From Paramecium octaurelia (Eukaryota; Ciliophora; Oligohymenophorea; Peniculida; Parameciidae), in the NCBI GenBank assembly GCA_905182995.1, contig CAJJDP010000115.1, forward strand, positions 172,765 to 236,764: a DNA stretch of 64,000 nucleotides, written 5' to 3'. Below, in pieces: positions 9,981 through 23,467 of this stretch. A program made the position numbers and the translations under genes. The notes below the pieces were generated by a model that did not search any database, was not told where the DNA came from, and saw only the letters and a program-made list of their open reading frames with translations. Every line of letters begins with the position of its first letter. Positions within the stretch are counted from its first letter, which is position 1.

Positions 9981-12929
9981 ATGAGCTAAAAAGACTCCCT
10001 TTAATAACCTTTAATACAAGAGGAGGAGAGTAAAACCATAATTTTGGGGGATCGGTCAGGCACGGAAATGAACATGGAATAAATTGTGAATGATAGTGCT
10101 TTTGAATGGGGATCTACATCGCATTTGGAAGAGGAGAATTAGGTGAAGGTGATCCCGTTCGTGGCTAATGAGACAATATTATATCGTAGGACCCTCGAAA
10201 AGAATAATAGTAAGGAGCTCAATATTTTTAAGAGATGCTTCAAAGGTAAAAAATCCTCGAATCAGGTTACAATGGCTTAAATAATAGACCTAAGATAGAA
10301 GGAAATATTTAAGGATTATGCTTATCAAACTCAGAAGAACGGATTCCTTAATGGGATGTCTTCCTGTATGGGAAATCTAAAAGTATTGGAACCTGATTCT
10401 CGGTTCTATTTGTATTGGTAGGTACTAAACAGCATCTTGGTGGTTGAATTCTTCTTCCAAATTCCATTTATGCTTGCCTACCAACCACTCATAGATGAGA
10501 GGAAAGCATCGCATTATCAATTCTACGAGGAATTTTCCTTGTACGTAGGAATCACAATCTTTATGTTGGACATTTTATTGTCCTTCAACATCGCCTTCTA
10601 CAAGAAGGGGCAGTTGATAAGTGGCAGGAAATAGATTGCTATCAATTATTTAAAGAGTAATTTCTTATTAGATTTGATTCCCTTATTATGTTTGATAAGG
10701 TATAGGTTTTTACTCTTTGATGAGAAAAAATTGGGTCTTGAGTAGTTTCTCTTTATCTTAAAACTATACGAAGTTAATAAAACAAGTAATATGATAAAGG
10801 AGTCCTTGCAACTGGAACCTTCAAAGCATGCTAAGTATCGATTGCTCACTGTAATGATGACAATAATATGGTTATGTCATCTGTTTGCTTGTTTGTTCTT
10901 CTTTGTTGGAAGAATCCAACTTGAAAAGAATATAGGAAATGTGTCATGGTTGAATAGTTGCGATGTTGTTACTCTCAATGGAGGATATGAAGACATGCCG
11001 ATTTCTGAATTACACTTATACTCATTTTATTGGGCTGTAACAACGATGATATCAGTAGGATATGGTGATGTTACTCCAATGAATTTCTGGGAGGTTTTTG
11101 TGACTGTCATAACTCAATTCATCTCTTGCATTGTCTTTGCCTATTCAGTCAATGCCATATGGGAAATGATTTACTCTCAGAATGAAAGCAAATAAAAATT
11201 CCAGTATCTACCAATTTATTTCATTATAGAAAGTATGTGAATGCCATCTAAAGATTCATGGTCGAACATAATGTGGACAGGAAATTGAAGGCTCGCATTG
11301 ATGCCTATCTAGTTCATTTGTGGCAAACCGAAAAGGCCAGAGACCATGAATTGGAACAAGCCATGATCCTTAAATTGGCACCAGCCTTAAGAGAAGAATT
11401 GATTTATTAAACCTTGGGTAAAATGCTCACTCAAAGCAATTTCTTCTCCTGTTTCTCATAAGACTTCCTTATGGAATTGTCATAACAAATTTAATAACAA
11501 TATTATGCCTAAGAAGAAAATATATTCCTTCAAGGAGAGGAAACGGATGACTTCCCTTTGTACTTTTTAGATAAAGGATAGGTTGAAATCTTTTTAGACT
11601 GTGAGAAAAGAATTAAATTACATATCATGAAGAAGGGTATTTTTGGAATAATCGGATTCATCACTGGATACAAAAGAACTGCATCCGCTCGTTGTCTTAC
11701 ATATTCAGTTGTTTACAAACTCTCCAGAGTGGCATTTCTTAAATTATTGGAGAAATACGAAACTGATAGACAAAAATTCTATGAAATTAGACACAATGTC
11801 TTATTCAATAGTGATTCCTAGAAGTTAAAGTTGCGATGTTACATTTGTGAAAGTAGAAGTCATCTAGCGATTAATTGTAAAAAGAGTCTGTATCTTCCTA
11901 TCAAAGAACAGGTCATTTATTCAACTTTCAACGTTTAGAATAATCGACAACCTTGTTTCAAAAGAAAAATAGTTAAATAACAATTCAAAGCACTTTCACA
12001 TATTCGAGATGTTTAAGTGAATGCATAGGCTATTAAGAAGTACTTCTAGATCACCACTTTTAATTTGGACTCAAATGATGAGGATGACGAATACAGCTCA
12101 GATGTAGATGATTACGAGGAGGAGATTGAAAATATCAAAAAGATTGTTGAATAGGAAAAGGAGAAAGCATAAATGAGATAGAGAGGACAATGGTTGGCTG
12201 ATGATAATTACGAAATGAAGATTGATGAAAATAGAGATAATTAGAGTGTCGAGTTGTCTGATGGTTTACGGAAGTCCTCATTAAATATGAAGAATTCAGA
12301 AGAGGAATAGAAGAAAGTGAAAAAAAAGAAAAAATTCCAAAGCTTTGCCAGATTGCCATTGCCCAAAAGAGTGAGGACTTCATCAATGTCTAGTTTGACT
12401 CCCATTCAAGAGTAAGTTAAGAAGGTTGCCAAAGGATAAAATTATGTATTTCCTAATAATGTCCAAGTGCAAAGGAGGAAAAGCAAACTATTTCAAGGGA
12501 ATGAGATTAACGATTATTAAAATGAGAAAATCCCATCTCCTGACAGAGCAACAAATAACGAAAGTAAAAAATAAGAGTTGATACGGAAAATGAAATTTCT
12601 GTCAATTGCTTAACCCAGGAACAAGGAAGTCTAATAGATAATAGAAGAGTTGAGGTAATATAGCCAAATCTTAAAATAGGACTTACATCTAGAGCACCTA
12701 AAATAACAATCAACCTCCAAAAATTGAAAATGAATTGAATTCTAATGCCAATGCCAATGGTGATGCTAATTCTGATGTGGATAGCTAATTTAGTATTGAT
12801 CGCATGGCCAATTATGAATGCTACTTTTAGGAAGAGAACCCTGAGAAAGTGATTCGAAAATATAAGAAAATCTTTAAAGAGAGAGTGAAATTGAGAAGGA
12901 CAACCTTAATTAGATAATAGGATGATTGA
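9981..12929 (+). CDS. CNG/HCN/EAG-type K+ channel with cNMP-binding domain and zinc knuckle (965 aa)
   Basis: Cytosolic N-terminus of ~145 residues, then membrane segments beginning FYLYWQVLNSILVVEFF (S1), a pore with TMISVGYGDVTP (GYGD filter, K+ selective), C-linker, and a cyclic-nucleotide-binding domain (~490-600) with the phosphate-cassette-like RTASAR. About 20 residues later comes CYICESRSHLAINC, an exact C-x2-C-x4-H-x4-C knuckle. The ~330-residue tail is acidic, then basic, and Asn-rich. Introns: 11204-11229 (26 nt) and 12655-12679 (25 nt). Ciliates have many such channels, which set membrane potential and swimming behaviour; the ligand here is not predictable. Related to the channel at 36789-39240. 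Confidence 0.92.
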
Positions 12930-13017
12930 AATAAATCATTAATTATATTTCAAATGTAATTATTAATTATTATCATCCTAAAAATACATAGAAATATATT
13001 CAAAAATAAAGTAAAAT

Positions 13018-13420
13018 TAAGTATTGCAATTCAAGAGCAAACTTGAACTATATCCTTAAATTTTTTCTCAATTAGGGATATAAGACAAAGAATAAATAAG
13101 TGTTTAGGAGTCTAGGAGTCGTTTAAAAATCGAAAAAGACATAAAGTTAATGTAACATAAGACAGCAATTTAGAAAGAGTCATCATAAAGAATTTGAAGA
13201 ATCTTATTACCAGGATTAGAATGATTTAAAAGCAAGGAAATTGGATTGCATGCATAACTATTAAGTAGATTAACTTATGAAATACATAGAAATAATGGAA
13301 ATTATGACCTATAATAGATATGCTTTAGAACTGAAAAAGAAATCCGTTTAATTTGACATTATTTATTATTAAAAAATTTAATAAATTTAACGTATATATG
13401 AGTCAATTGGAACCATTTGA
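13018..13420 (+). pseudogene. Coding-like frame without a start, overlapping the cyclin start
   Basis: The frame ending at TGA 13418-13420 encodes a convincing-looking charged helical segment (FRKSHHKEFEE, ARKLDCMHNY, YALELKKKS), open for more than 120 codons. No ATG lies at its 5' end and its 3' end overlaps the cyclin start by 23 bases. It is either the last exons of a gene whose upstream exons I cannot splice, or a remnant. Confidence 0.3.
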
Positions 13421-14812
13421 ACATCATTATAGTAATCAATATTTGGAGGTATTCGGATGCTGTCATTAAAATCGACACAATTATTCTGATAAAGTCATAT
13501 GCAAGGAATGTGGGATATTTTTAAATAATGTAAATAATTTTCATTATCCATGATAGCCAAATACAAGAGTATATAAAACACTGAAAATGAAATTTCATGC
13601 TTATTTCAATCCAATCAAAGTGTTATAAAGTATCTTAGTAGAAGGTACGCCGAAAGGGCCTATTAAACAACGCTAACAGATTATCGAATTCATTTTGTAG
13701 GCTTCTGAAAGATTAAATCTATCTTTAAATACATCGTTTTTGGCTATTAACTACATTGATGAATATTTCAGCAGAGTTACAATCAATGAAAATTAAACCT
13801 ATTTATTTGTAGCAACTGCTTTAATGCTTGCAGCTAAAGCCTAAGAACTTGATGAACGAGTACCTTTCATTAGTAAACTGAAAAGATATGCCTCAATGAC
13901 CAATCACCCTGAAGTCAATCAATATTCAATTCAAGAGTACAAATTTGCAGAGAGATCCTTGATTCAAACTATGGACTGGAAATTGCAAAGAGTCACCTTA
14001 TTAGATAGAATAGAGGCCCTCCTTTCTTTTGGAGTTATAGATGATGACGATAGTTTGGGACAGCAACAACAGAAAGAAAACAAGGATAGTTCACATTAAT
14101 AGCACGTTAAATTGAGGGATCTTTAAGAAACTTAAATATTATAATATGTGAAAGAGGTCGAGAGCAAATACACAGACATAGCATTACAAATCATAAGAGG
14201 TATCACAACTTAAGTTAATAATTAGATGATCATTTGTATTTCGAAACAGATCAAACCATTCTAGCACTATCTTGTGTGGCTTATTTGAGAAAGAAGGCAG
14301 GATTACTCAACATCTGGTCATAGTAATTACAGTGTCTGACTGGTATAAGTGCATAGAAGATATCCTCTTCAGTTTCACAGATTATGACACTTATTGCTAA
14401 AAGCAAGAGTTTTAAAACTATCACTTCACTTTAATTAAACCCTTAGGAAGTTTACTTTTAACCTTTAATGCCTACCAATACATTGACGACCATCAGTACA
14501 AATCACCTCAACAATCGACCATTCCCATTTGAAACCAAACGATAATCTTACGGGGATATTATGATGCAAAATAGTAAACTGAAGATTTATTAATCACAAT
14601 CGACTCTGCAATTGCTTGACATCCAGAAATAAAACCATTTATATAAAAATACTAATTTTACTACAACCACCAATTATTCATACCTCAACGAGAATCCTGT
14701 TCCTCATCCTCACATGGTGCAATAGTTTGCTGCTCTTTAAACTCAAGAACTTGACAAAAAGTATGAACAAGTGCATAAAGTAAGTGCTAGCATGTTCAGG
14801 CCTATTCAATGA
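13398..14812 (+). CDS. Cyclin (453 aa) with an N-terminal Cys/His cluster
   Basis: The cyclin box runs from about residue 60 to 190: a PIKQRQQIIEFILQASERL helix, FLAINYIDEYFSR (family consensus xxAxxYxDxxLS), LFVATALMLAAKAQE, and SIQEYKFAERSLIQTMDWKL. This is the cyclin-fold order of a CDK activator. Ahead of it, residues 20-40 hold GCCHQNR...VICKECG, a possible small zinc ribbon. The C-terminal ~200 residues are Gln/Thr/Asn-rich. Introns: 13530-13556 (27 nt) and 14200-14225 (26 nt); exons total 454 codons. Ciliates have expanded cyclin sets, so I do not assign A, B or D class. Converges on the phosphatase gene with 17 bases between. Confidence 0.87.
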
Positions 14813-14829
14813 TTATATGAATTATTATA

Positions 14830-15999
14830 TCATTACTATTGCTAAAACATATATTTTATAGCTTAATCAATGAATTTGTATACATATTGGTATTGTTCTG
14901 ATGTGTGCACCATTCCCCATCGTTACTCCCTCAATCTTCGCACCACTCCAAAAATTGAAATCCTAAACTACTCTGGGTTCTCAAATATTTCTTGTTTTAT
15001 TAATGTAATTGTACTCGCATTGTCAGTTCCTATGTATGATTTGTAGGTTGTGAGAATGATCATCAGGTTTACTAAGGATATCAGCGTTCCTGTTCTCCCT
15101 ACTCCTGCACTAGAATATTGAAATGAATATAGAATTACCTGCAGTGAAATACAACTTTCTAATCATTCAAGACCTTGTCCAAAATTTGATTAATCAATTC
15201 CTTTATTGTATTGAAATCATTATGATTGGGCACTCCTTAATCTGGCCATCCACACCACTATAAATGAATTATTAATTTTTCTTCTCCGTTTTGTTCTTAT
15301 ATTTACAGTGTTCTTTTTATTATGTTGTTTCCCAAATCTTCTTAACTAACGAAATTTATAGTAATATTTCCTACAAGCAAACTCTCTCCTATATTTCTAG
15401 GCCAGTATTACTCGCATTACACCTTTCATACATTCAACACTTCAATTACCTTCCCATTTTCTTTTAGATTACAAAGCATCACTATGCTTTATACATTTTC
15501 TTAAGAAATCATCCTCCAAAAATGTCCTATTGTTTAGGTCACTGGACCTTAAGTGGCTATCATCATTTTCTCTTTTCCATTTATTAGCTAACATCTTCAA
15601 TCATTACTTTACATTAATGTAATCAGCATTTATGTATGATTCCTTTTAGTTCTCCTCTTCATCGCATTTCAACTTGACAATTGAATGTTTAACTATGATA
15701 ACTTTTAATGATACAAGGTAGGATGTTGCCATATCTATTTAGCTTCAAAATGTCAGGATGAAAATCATAAAGGTTTTCATTATGGTATTAGGTTTCTGTA
15801 AGACGTCTTAAAATCTAAGAGTTGATCATTTATTCTTTACTCTGAATTCCATTTCTTAATCTCGATTCTGAATTTACTCAGAAAACTCGGCTATTGAAAT
15901 TCCTTTTTCCATGTTTATTAAATCATCATTCCCAACTACCCATTCATAAGAGTAATCTTAGTTAATTTCTTTGCCTTCGACTTATAAATTTTAGAGCAT
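14830..15999 (-). CDS. Classical protein tyrosine phosphatase (346 aa)
   Basis: Six exons with introns of 26, 22, 25, 27 and 29 nt leave 347 codons. All classical PTP motifs appear in order: NRYGNILPF and DYIN-type substrate loop (ESYINADYIN), ATQGPVTQT, FWRMISQEN, CEQYWP, the WPD loop in CGWPDQGVPNH, and the catalytic HCSAGVGRTG P-loop (C-x5-R), with a Q-loop EQRWGMVHTSEQY near the end. All key residues are present, so it should be an active phosphotyrosine phosphatase. It is a single domain without signal peptide or membrane segment, so cytosolic. ATG at 15999 is the first in frame. Confidence 0.94.
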
Positions 16000-16109
16000 A
16001 TTATTTATATGATAAACTTAAATAATATAAATTGAACCAAAGATTATTATTATTCTCACATTTCTGAATTTAGAATTTAAATAACTTAAATAACAAATAT
16101 TTGATAAAT

Positions 16110-18345
16110 TCATACGATAATTTATAAATCAATATTTGTTGGTTCTCCTTTCTCGACTTTATTTTCACTCTTAACAATCACAAACCCAATTTGACTTAAG
16201 GTGTTTTCTCTCTCTTTTAAGTTCAATTACATTCTGATAGAATTGTAGTAAAGAAAACCTACTGTGTCTAAATAAATTTATAATCTGTGTTTTAATTGGG
16301 CTTATTTCTTTCCAGAGTTTTTTTTCTTAAAATTAACAATCTATATTTAGTAATGTTGCATCAAGTAGTGTAGGTCAAGTTTTAAATCATCGCGTTAATC
16401 CTCATCTAAATTTGAGAATAATTATAAAATTGGGATTGGTTCTACTAAATTTTTCATTTTGATATTCAAATATTGAAATAGTCCAACCTTGATTCCTTCA
16501 TCTACTAGACTCTCAAAAGATTTGATCTAATCCATAGGCTTTCTTTTACAATGGTTTTATTATGAATTACCATGATGATGGTGAACCTTATGAAAATCAC
16601 TGATATTCGTGTTCCATTTTCGTACATCATTTAAGAACTCCTATGATAATTTGTCACTATAATAGCCAAAGTAATCTAAACTATGAGTTAATTATGCAGG
16701 TAAAATAAATTATTAAGATAGCATCGCCAAATCAAATATGGATGCATACTTACAATAAGTTGTTATCCATTTCAAATTAGTTATATCCCTATCTCTATCT
16801 TTATTTCTGTCCTCATTTTCAATTCTCAAATTCGTTGCTGAATTTCTAATAATTACGTTAGCATTTTTTAATTTCTTCTATTACTTCAATATCTCTTAAT
16901 AAGGACGAAATGTTTCGCACACCTTATAAATAAATGCAGATAAAGGTGTTTAGCAGTTGTTAGAAAATATGGAATAACCTTCCATTTCAGTTTCTGTTAG
17001 AATGGAAATAGCATGATCGAGTATATTTGATCTGTTCATTTCTGATTAATAATTATCATAAAATTCTTTAGAAATTTAATCCTTAATCTCAGTTATCTTG
17101 GAAAACTGTTTCGTGAATCCATATATTGTTTTCTCATAGGAAATGTCTTAAATAGACTTTTTTATTAGATTTTTGAATAATGCGAGATACTCTTTGTCAA
17201 CCATCTGCTATTCACTAAATTTAAAATAATTTTGTACGTAAATTTAGTTTCTTCGAGAAGAGGTTTCTAAAGGCTTTTGAACGAGCTGCTTTCTTCATCC
17301 CCTGATGAAATCGAGTTGACCTTGTTGAATTCCACCTATAATGAGGGGAGACTCTCTTTTATCATCTACAAAATTTAGATAAAATGCTAAATAAAGAAAT
17401 TACCTAGTGATTCAACCCAAGAGTTAAGTGGGAAGAAATCGAGCATCTTTAAACTGACATAATCGTATGATTTTTTGTATTTTCTCTACCTTACTGTTTG
17501 AAGCATAAATATTGATGCATCAGCATAGCTGTATCTAATATTGCCAATAGCTAAAGATCTTAGAAAATTATACATAGGCATGCATGATATTTGGGACTCC
17601 AAGGAACAATAGCAGATCCCATTATTAAATTCGATAAATAAATAAAGGGTTTAACATGATCAATGATGCGATCCATTGTATTTAGTTCACATTAATATGG
17701 AAATAAACCTGTTGAAATTATGGTCTTATAAACAATTGATTAGATGTCCTATTCATTAAGCTGAACCTATTTAATTTAAAGGACTTTTTTAGTGAGTTCA
17801 AGCATTGATTAATATTCGATATTATTTATCAGCCCAATTAACTGAATTATTTTCTTAAAGGAGACGTAGCATATCCAATCCAAAGTCTGGTCTATTTGTA
17901 AACGAATCCCGATTTCTTAATATCTGGTAGAAAGCACTAATTATCTCAGGATGAAACCTAAAATTTCATTTAACTATTCTTCCTTTTTAAAAGCAAGGAT
18001 GCCTATCAAATCTCTTTTTTTCAGAACAAAAAGGTAATCGTAATCTTGCATATTAAAAGGATTTGACCAATTAAACTCATATTCAGTAATTAAATATTTT
18101 AGATCGTTTTTGCGATGAACTTCTTTGCCAAAATCAATGAAAAATGATGAAATGCCTTCCAAGTCTATTTCTTCAGGCTCCGAACTACTGATTTAAAAAA
18201 CTTCCCAATCCACTATATTATCATAATTGGGCCTCATGACTTTTGGGGTCTTAAATGCAAACCTTTCTATTTATTAAAATTCATCGTCGAAGGAAGGTTT
18301 AAAGTACATTGGGTTTTCCAATCTCAATGGGAATTGTAGTTCCAT
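16110..18345 (-). CDS. Large protein of unknown function, paralogue A of a tandem pair (729 aa)
   Basis: ATG 18345 to TGA 16110-16112 with introns of 23 nt (splicing gives HACL-SIGN) and 23 nt (KFTE). It aligns along its length with the next gene at 18373-20622: RYQEIGIRLQI vs RYSEIGIRKQV, VPWSPKYHACL vs LPWSPKFHASL, MLDFFPLNSWVE vs ILDFFPLDSWIE, NNCQTPLSAFIYKVC vs NNCQTPVAAFIYHLC, SLDYFGYYSD vs SLDYFGFYSD, and NTLSQIGFVI vs NTLSLIGFVI at the end. No membrane segment or signal peptide. No family recognised; a DENN-like fold crossed my mind but nothing specific supports it. Confidence 0.82.
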
Positions 18346-18372
18346 TCAAATTATATAATAAAAATAATAATA

Positions 18373-20622
18373 TCATATTTAAATTTCTATATTTTAGGGC
18401 TAGGTTGAATGGAGCTAATTTAGATCCTTAGCAATCACAAATCCAATTAAACTTAAAGTATTTTGACGCTGCTTTTAAACGATCTACAAGCGAATAGAAT
18501 TGAAATAAAAAAAGTAGACTGTATCTAAATAATTTTGAATCCTATGTTTTGTTTTTACCTACTTTAAGCCCTCCTATTTTAGTTTGATCAACTGATTCTA
18601 GAAGAACTACAGCAAATAATGCAGATTGAATTTAGATTTAGCATATTATTTATGATTGCCATTTTAGAATTTTTACAAAAATTCAACTAAATTCTCATCC
18701 TTCTAGTTTTCTTGCGAATAAATTGTAGTTCTAGAACAGCTATCGAATGCCTCTACGAATTCCCTGGCTTCACTATCGTTAAATAAATAGGAATTGGAAA
18801 AGCGATAAGGTCGATACTTCCTTTCTATTTGTTAAAATTCTTCAGGATTAAAGTCTATCTTTTGGATGCATGTTAGAAACTATGCAGACAGTTCATCACT
18901 GTAAAAGCCAAAGTAATCTAAACTGCACTCTAAAATAGCTGGTTGAATGAACAATTCCCCCAGCAATTAAAACTCATTAACAGATGCAAATTTACAATAG
19001 GTAGTCAGATATTAACCCAACAATTTGTTGTCTATGTCAATAAAACTACTCTTAGAAGCAAATTAATTGTGCTTAATATTGCGGATATTGAATCCACATT
19101 GCTAAAGTGATCTCAGGAAGTGACTCTTCTCACATAACATTTCTTAGTAAGGTCTAAAAGTATCACACAAATGATAGATAAAGGCAGCTACGGGCGTTTA
19201 GCAATTATTTGCACAAGTTGAATAGCTTCTGAGTTCAGTTTCAGTGATGATAGAACAGAATTAACTCAAGATTCCATTTCTGTTGATTTCAGAGGCATAG
19301 TTTACGTAGAATTCATTAGCAATTCGATTTTTGACTTAAATGATGAGGGGAGTATGGATTACAATACCAAAGACTTCTCGAACATTCTCAATTTTCCTTA
19401 TAGAATTTTTGAGTAACAATTTGAAGAGTTCAGAACAGTTAGTCAATACATTGAAGCTTTATTGACTGCTATTGCAGGAGTCTTGAATCAGTTCAGTTTC
19501 TTTTTGTTCTTCTCTCATTAGTGGTTCTTTTAGATCCAGAATGGAACTGCTGGAATTGGACTTGGAATCATAGGAGTATTTTCTGAAGGATGATTGACTC
19601 TGTTGTTAGGGCATCTTAGTCTGAATATAGTTGAGCATGGTTTCTAGGTTTTGAATAAAGAAATTGGAAACTTCTTCAATCCAAGAATCGAGGGGGAAGA
19701 AATCCAAGATCCTCAGTCTGATGTATTGGTAATCTTTATAGAATGTACGAGTGTTGAGGGTTCTCAAATTGAACAGGTCGTTAGGAGTGAAACTGTAGTG
19801 ATAGTTGCCGAGAGCTAAAAGGATAGGGGATGATAAAATACCAAGGGAGGCATGAAATTTGGGAGACCAAGGCAAGATTTCGGAATTGGTGAATAAACTC
19901 AGCAGTTTTAATTTAATGTAGCTGTCATTCATAGTGTTGATTTCACAATAGAAGGGGAAGAGACTGGCACTGATAAAGGTTTTGTATACAATTGAAACTA
20001 TTTCCTAGGAGTGCAATTTTAAATCTTTACAACGCACTACTTTTCTAGTTAATTCATACATGGATTCATATTCTATATGATGTTTTCTTCCAAGTAATTG
20101 AATCATTTTCTTGAGGGACTTATAAAATATAGTTTCCAGAGCATCTTCCACCTGCTTCCTAATTCCGATTTCGGAGTACCTGGATTCATATAATAATCGC
20201 TGCAGGATAAAGGATATTTTGCGATCAAGTTCACTTTCTCTTTTGGACAATCCTATGATGTCCAGTAGAAGGTTATCTTGGGGATCCTTCTTTTTGAAGA
20301 AGATATATTCATACGACTTCACATTGAATTGAGGAACTTAAAGCAGGAAAGGTTTTTTAGTAAAATAGGCGAATGTCGCACAGTAATGCAAATCGGTTGC
20401 GTGATCGGCCACAATGTATTGAACATCATTGATCTCACTTTCGCGGTATTCTTCTGCTCCTATGCCCATTCCGAAAACTTAGTAATCATTGACATTCCCA
20501 TCCAAATCCCAACTCTTGGGAATCCGTATGACCAATTGATTTGTTTCTAACCATTGTCCTTGATTTTCTGACACCTCAGAATAAAGCATCAATGGGAATT
20601 CCAAGGTTAAAGGAAACTGCAT
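18373..20622 (-). CDS. Large protein of unknown function, paralogue B of a tandem pair (740-749 aa)
   Basis: Open from ATG 20622 to TGA 18373-18375 as one frame, because its only evident intron is 27 nt with no TGA. Alignment to paralogue A shows extra residues exactly between HASL and ALGNYHYS, where a GTATTT...TTTTAG sequence of 27 bases sits. Removing it gives HASLALGNYHYS against HACLSIGNIRYS. Its first ~150 residues are beta-rich (LVIRIPKSWDLDG, VQYIVADH); the middle is helical; a Ser-rich, Glu-rich linker lies near 350. Only 27 bases separate it from paralogue A, consistent with a local duplication. Confidence 0.82.
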
Positions 20623-20815
20623 GAATATAATTATTTTATAATTCAATTCGCTTTGTCACTCTCTTCAATCGAATGAACAACTTCTAGTTGACAATCAAGT
20701 AAGCCCTGAAGTAACCCATCCCATACCCGAATCCCGTGAGAAGGGGAGACAGTACAAGCCATTTCAAGAGACGTTTCTCATCCTTCTTCTCTGAAACCAG
20801 GTCCCTATAGTGCAT
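20576..20815 (-). CDS. Small membrane protein overlapping the gene below (79 aa)
   Basis: ATG 20815 (MHYRDLVSEKKDEKRLLKWL), one hydrophobic segment at about residues 20-45 (LSPLLTGFGYGMGYF), then a basic stretch (FIRLKRVTKRIE). The first ~60 codons look genuine. The frame ends at TGA 20576-20578, inside the first 47 bases of paralogue B on the same strand. An unrecognised intron or a different 3' end would remove the overlap. A candidate in-frame intron, GTATGGG...TTCAG (21 nt), also lies within the hydrophobic segment. Function unknown. Confidence 0.5.
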
Positions 20816-20832
20816 TAATTATTTTATTTGTG

Positions 20833-23296
<2,464 letters not shown>

Positions 23297-23467
23297 ATTA
23301 TATATTTATGTATTTTTGAATAGAATTTATCGGTTTCTAGACACGGGTATTTTAATTATATAATTTTTGGGGATTTAAAACAGTTGTATCTTTTAAATCA
23401 ATCAAGATTAAAGCAGAACAAGTTAGGTGTGAGTTGAAATTATTAAATTAAATTATCTTATCATTGA

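Noticed and set aside
16110-20622. Assigning the paralogue pair to the DENN family
   Set aside because: Only a vague impression of alternating strand and helix blocks; no diagnostic motif can be pointed to.
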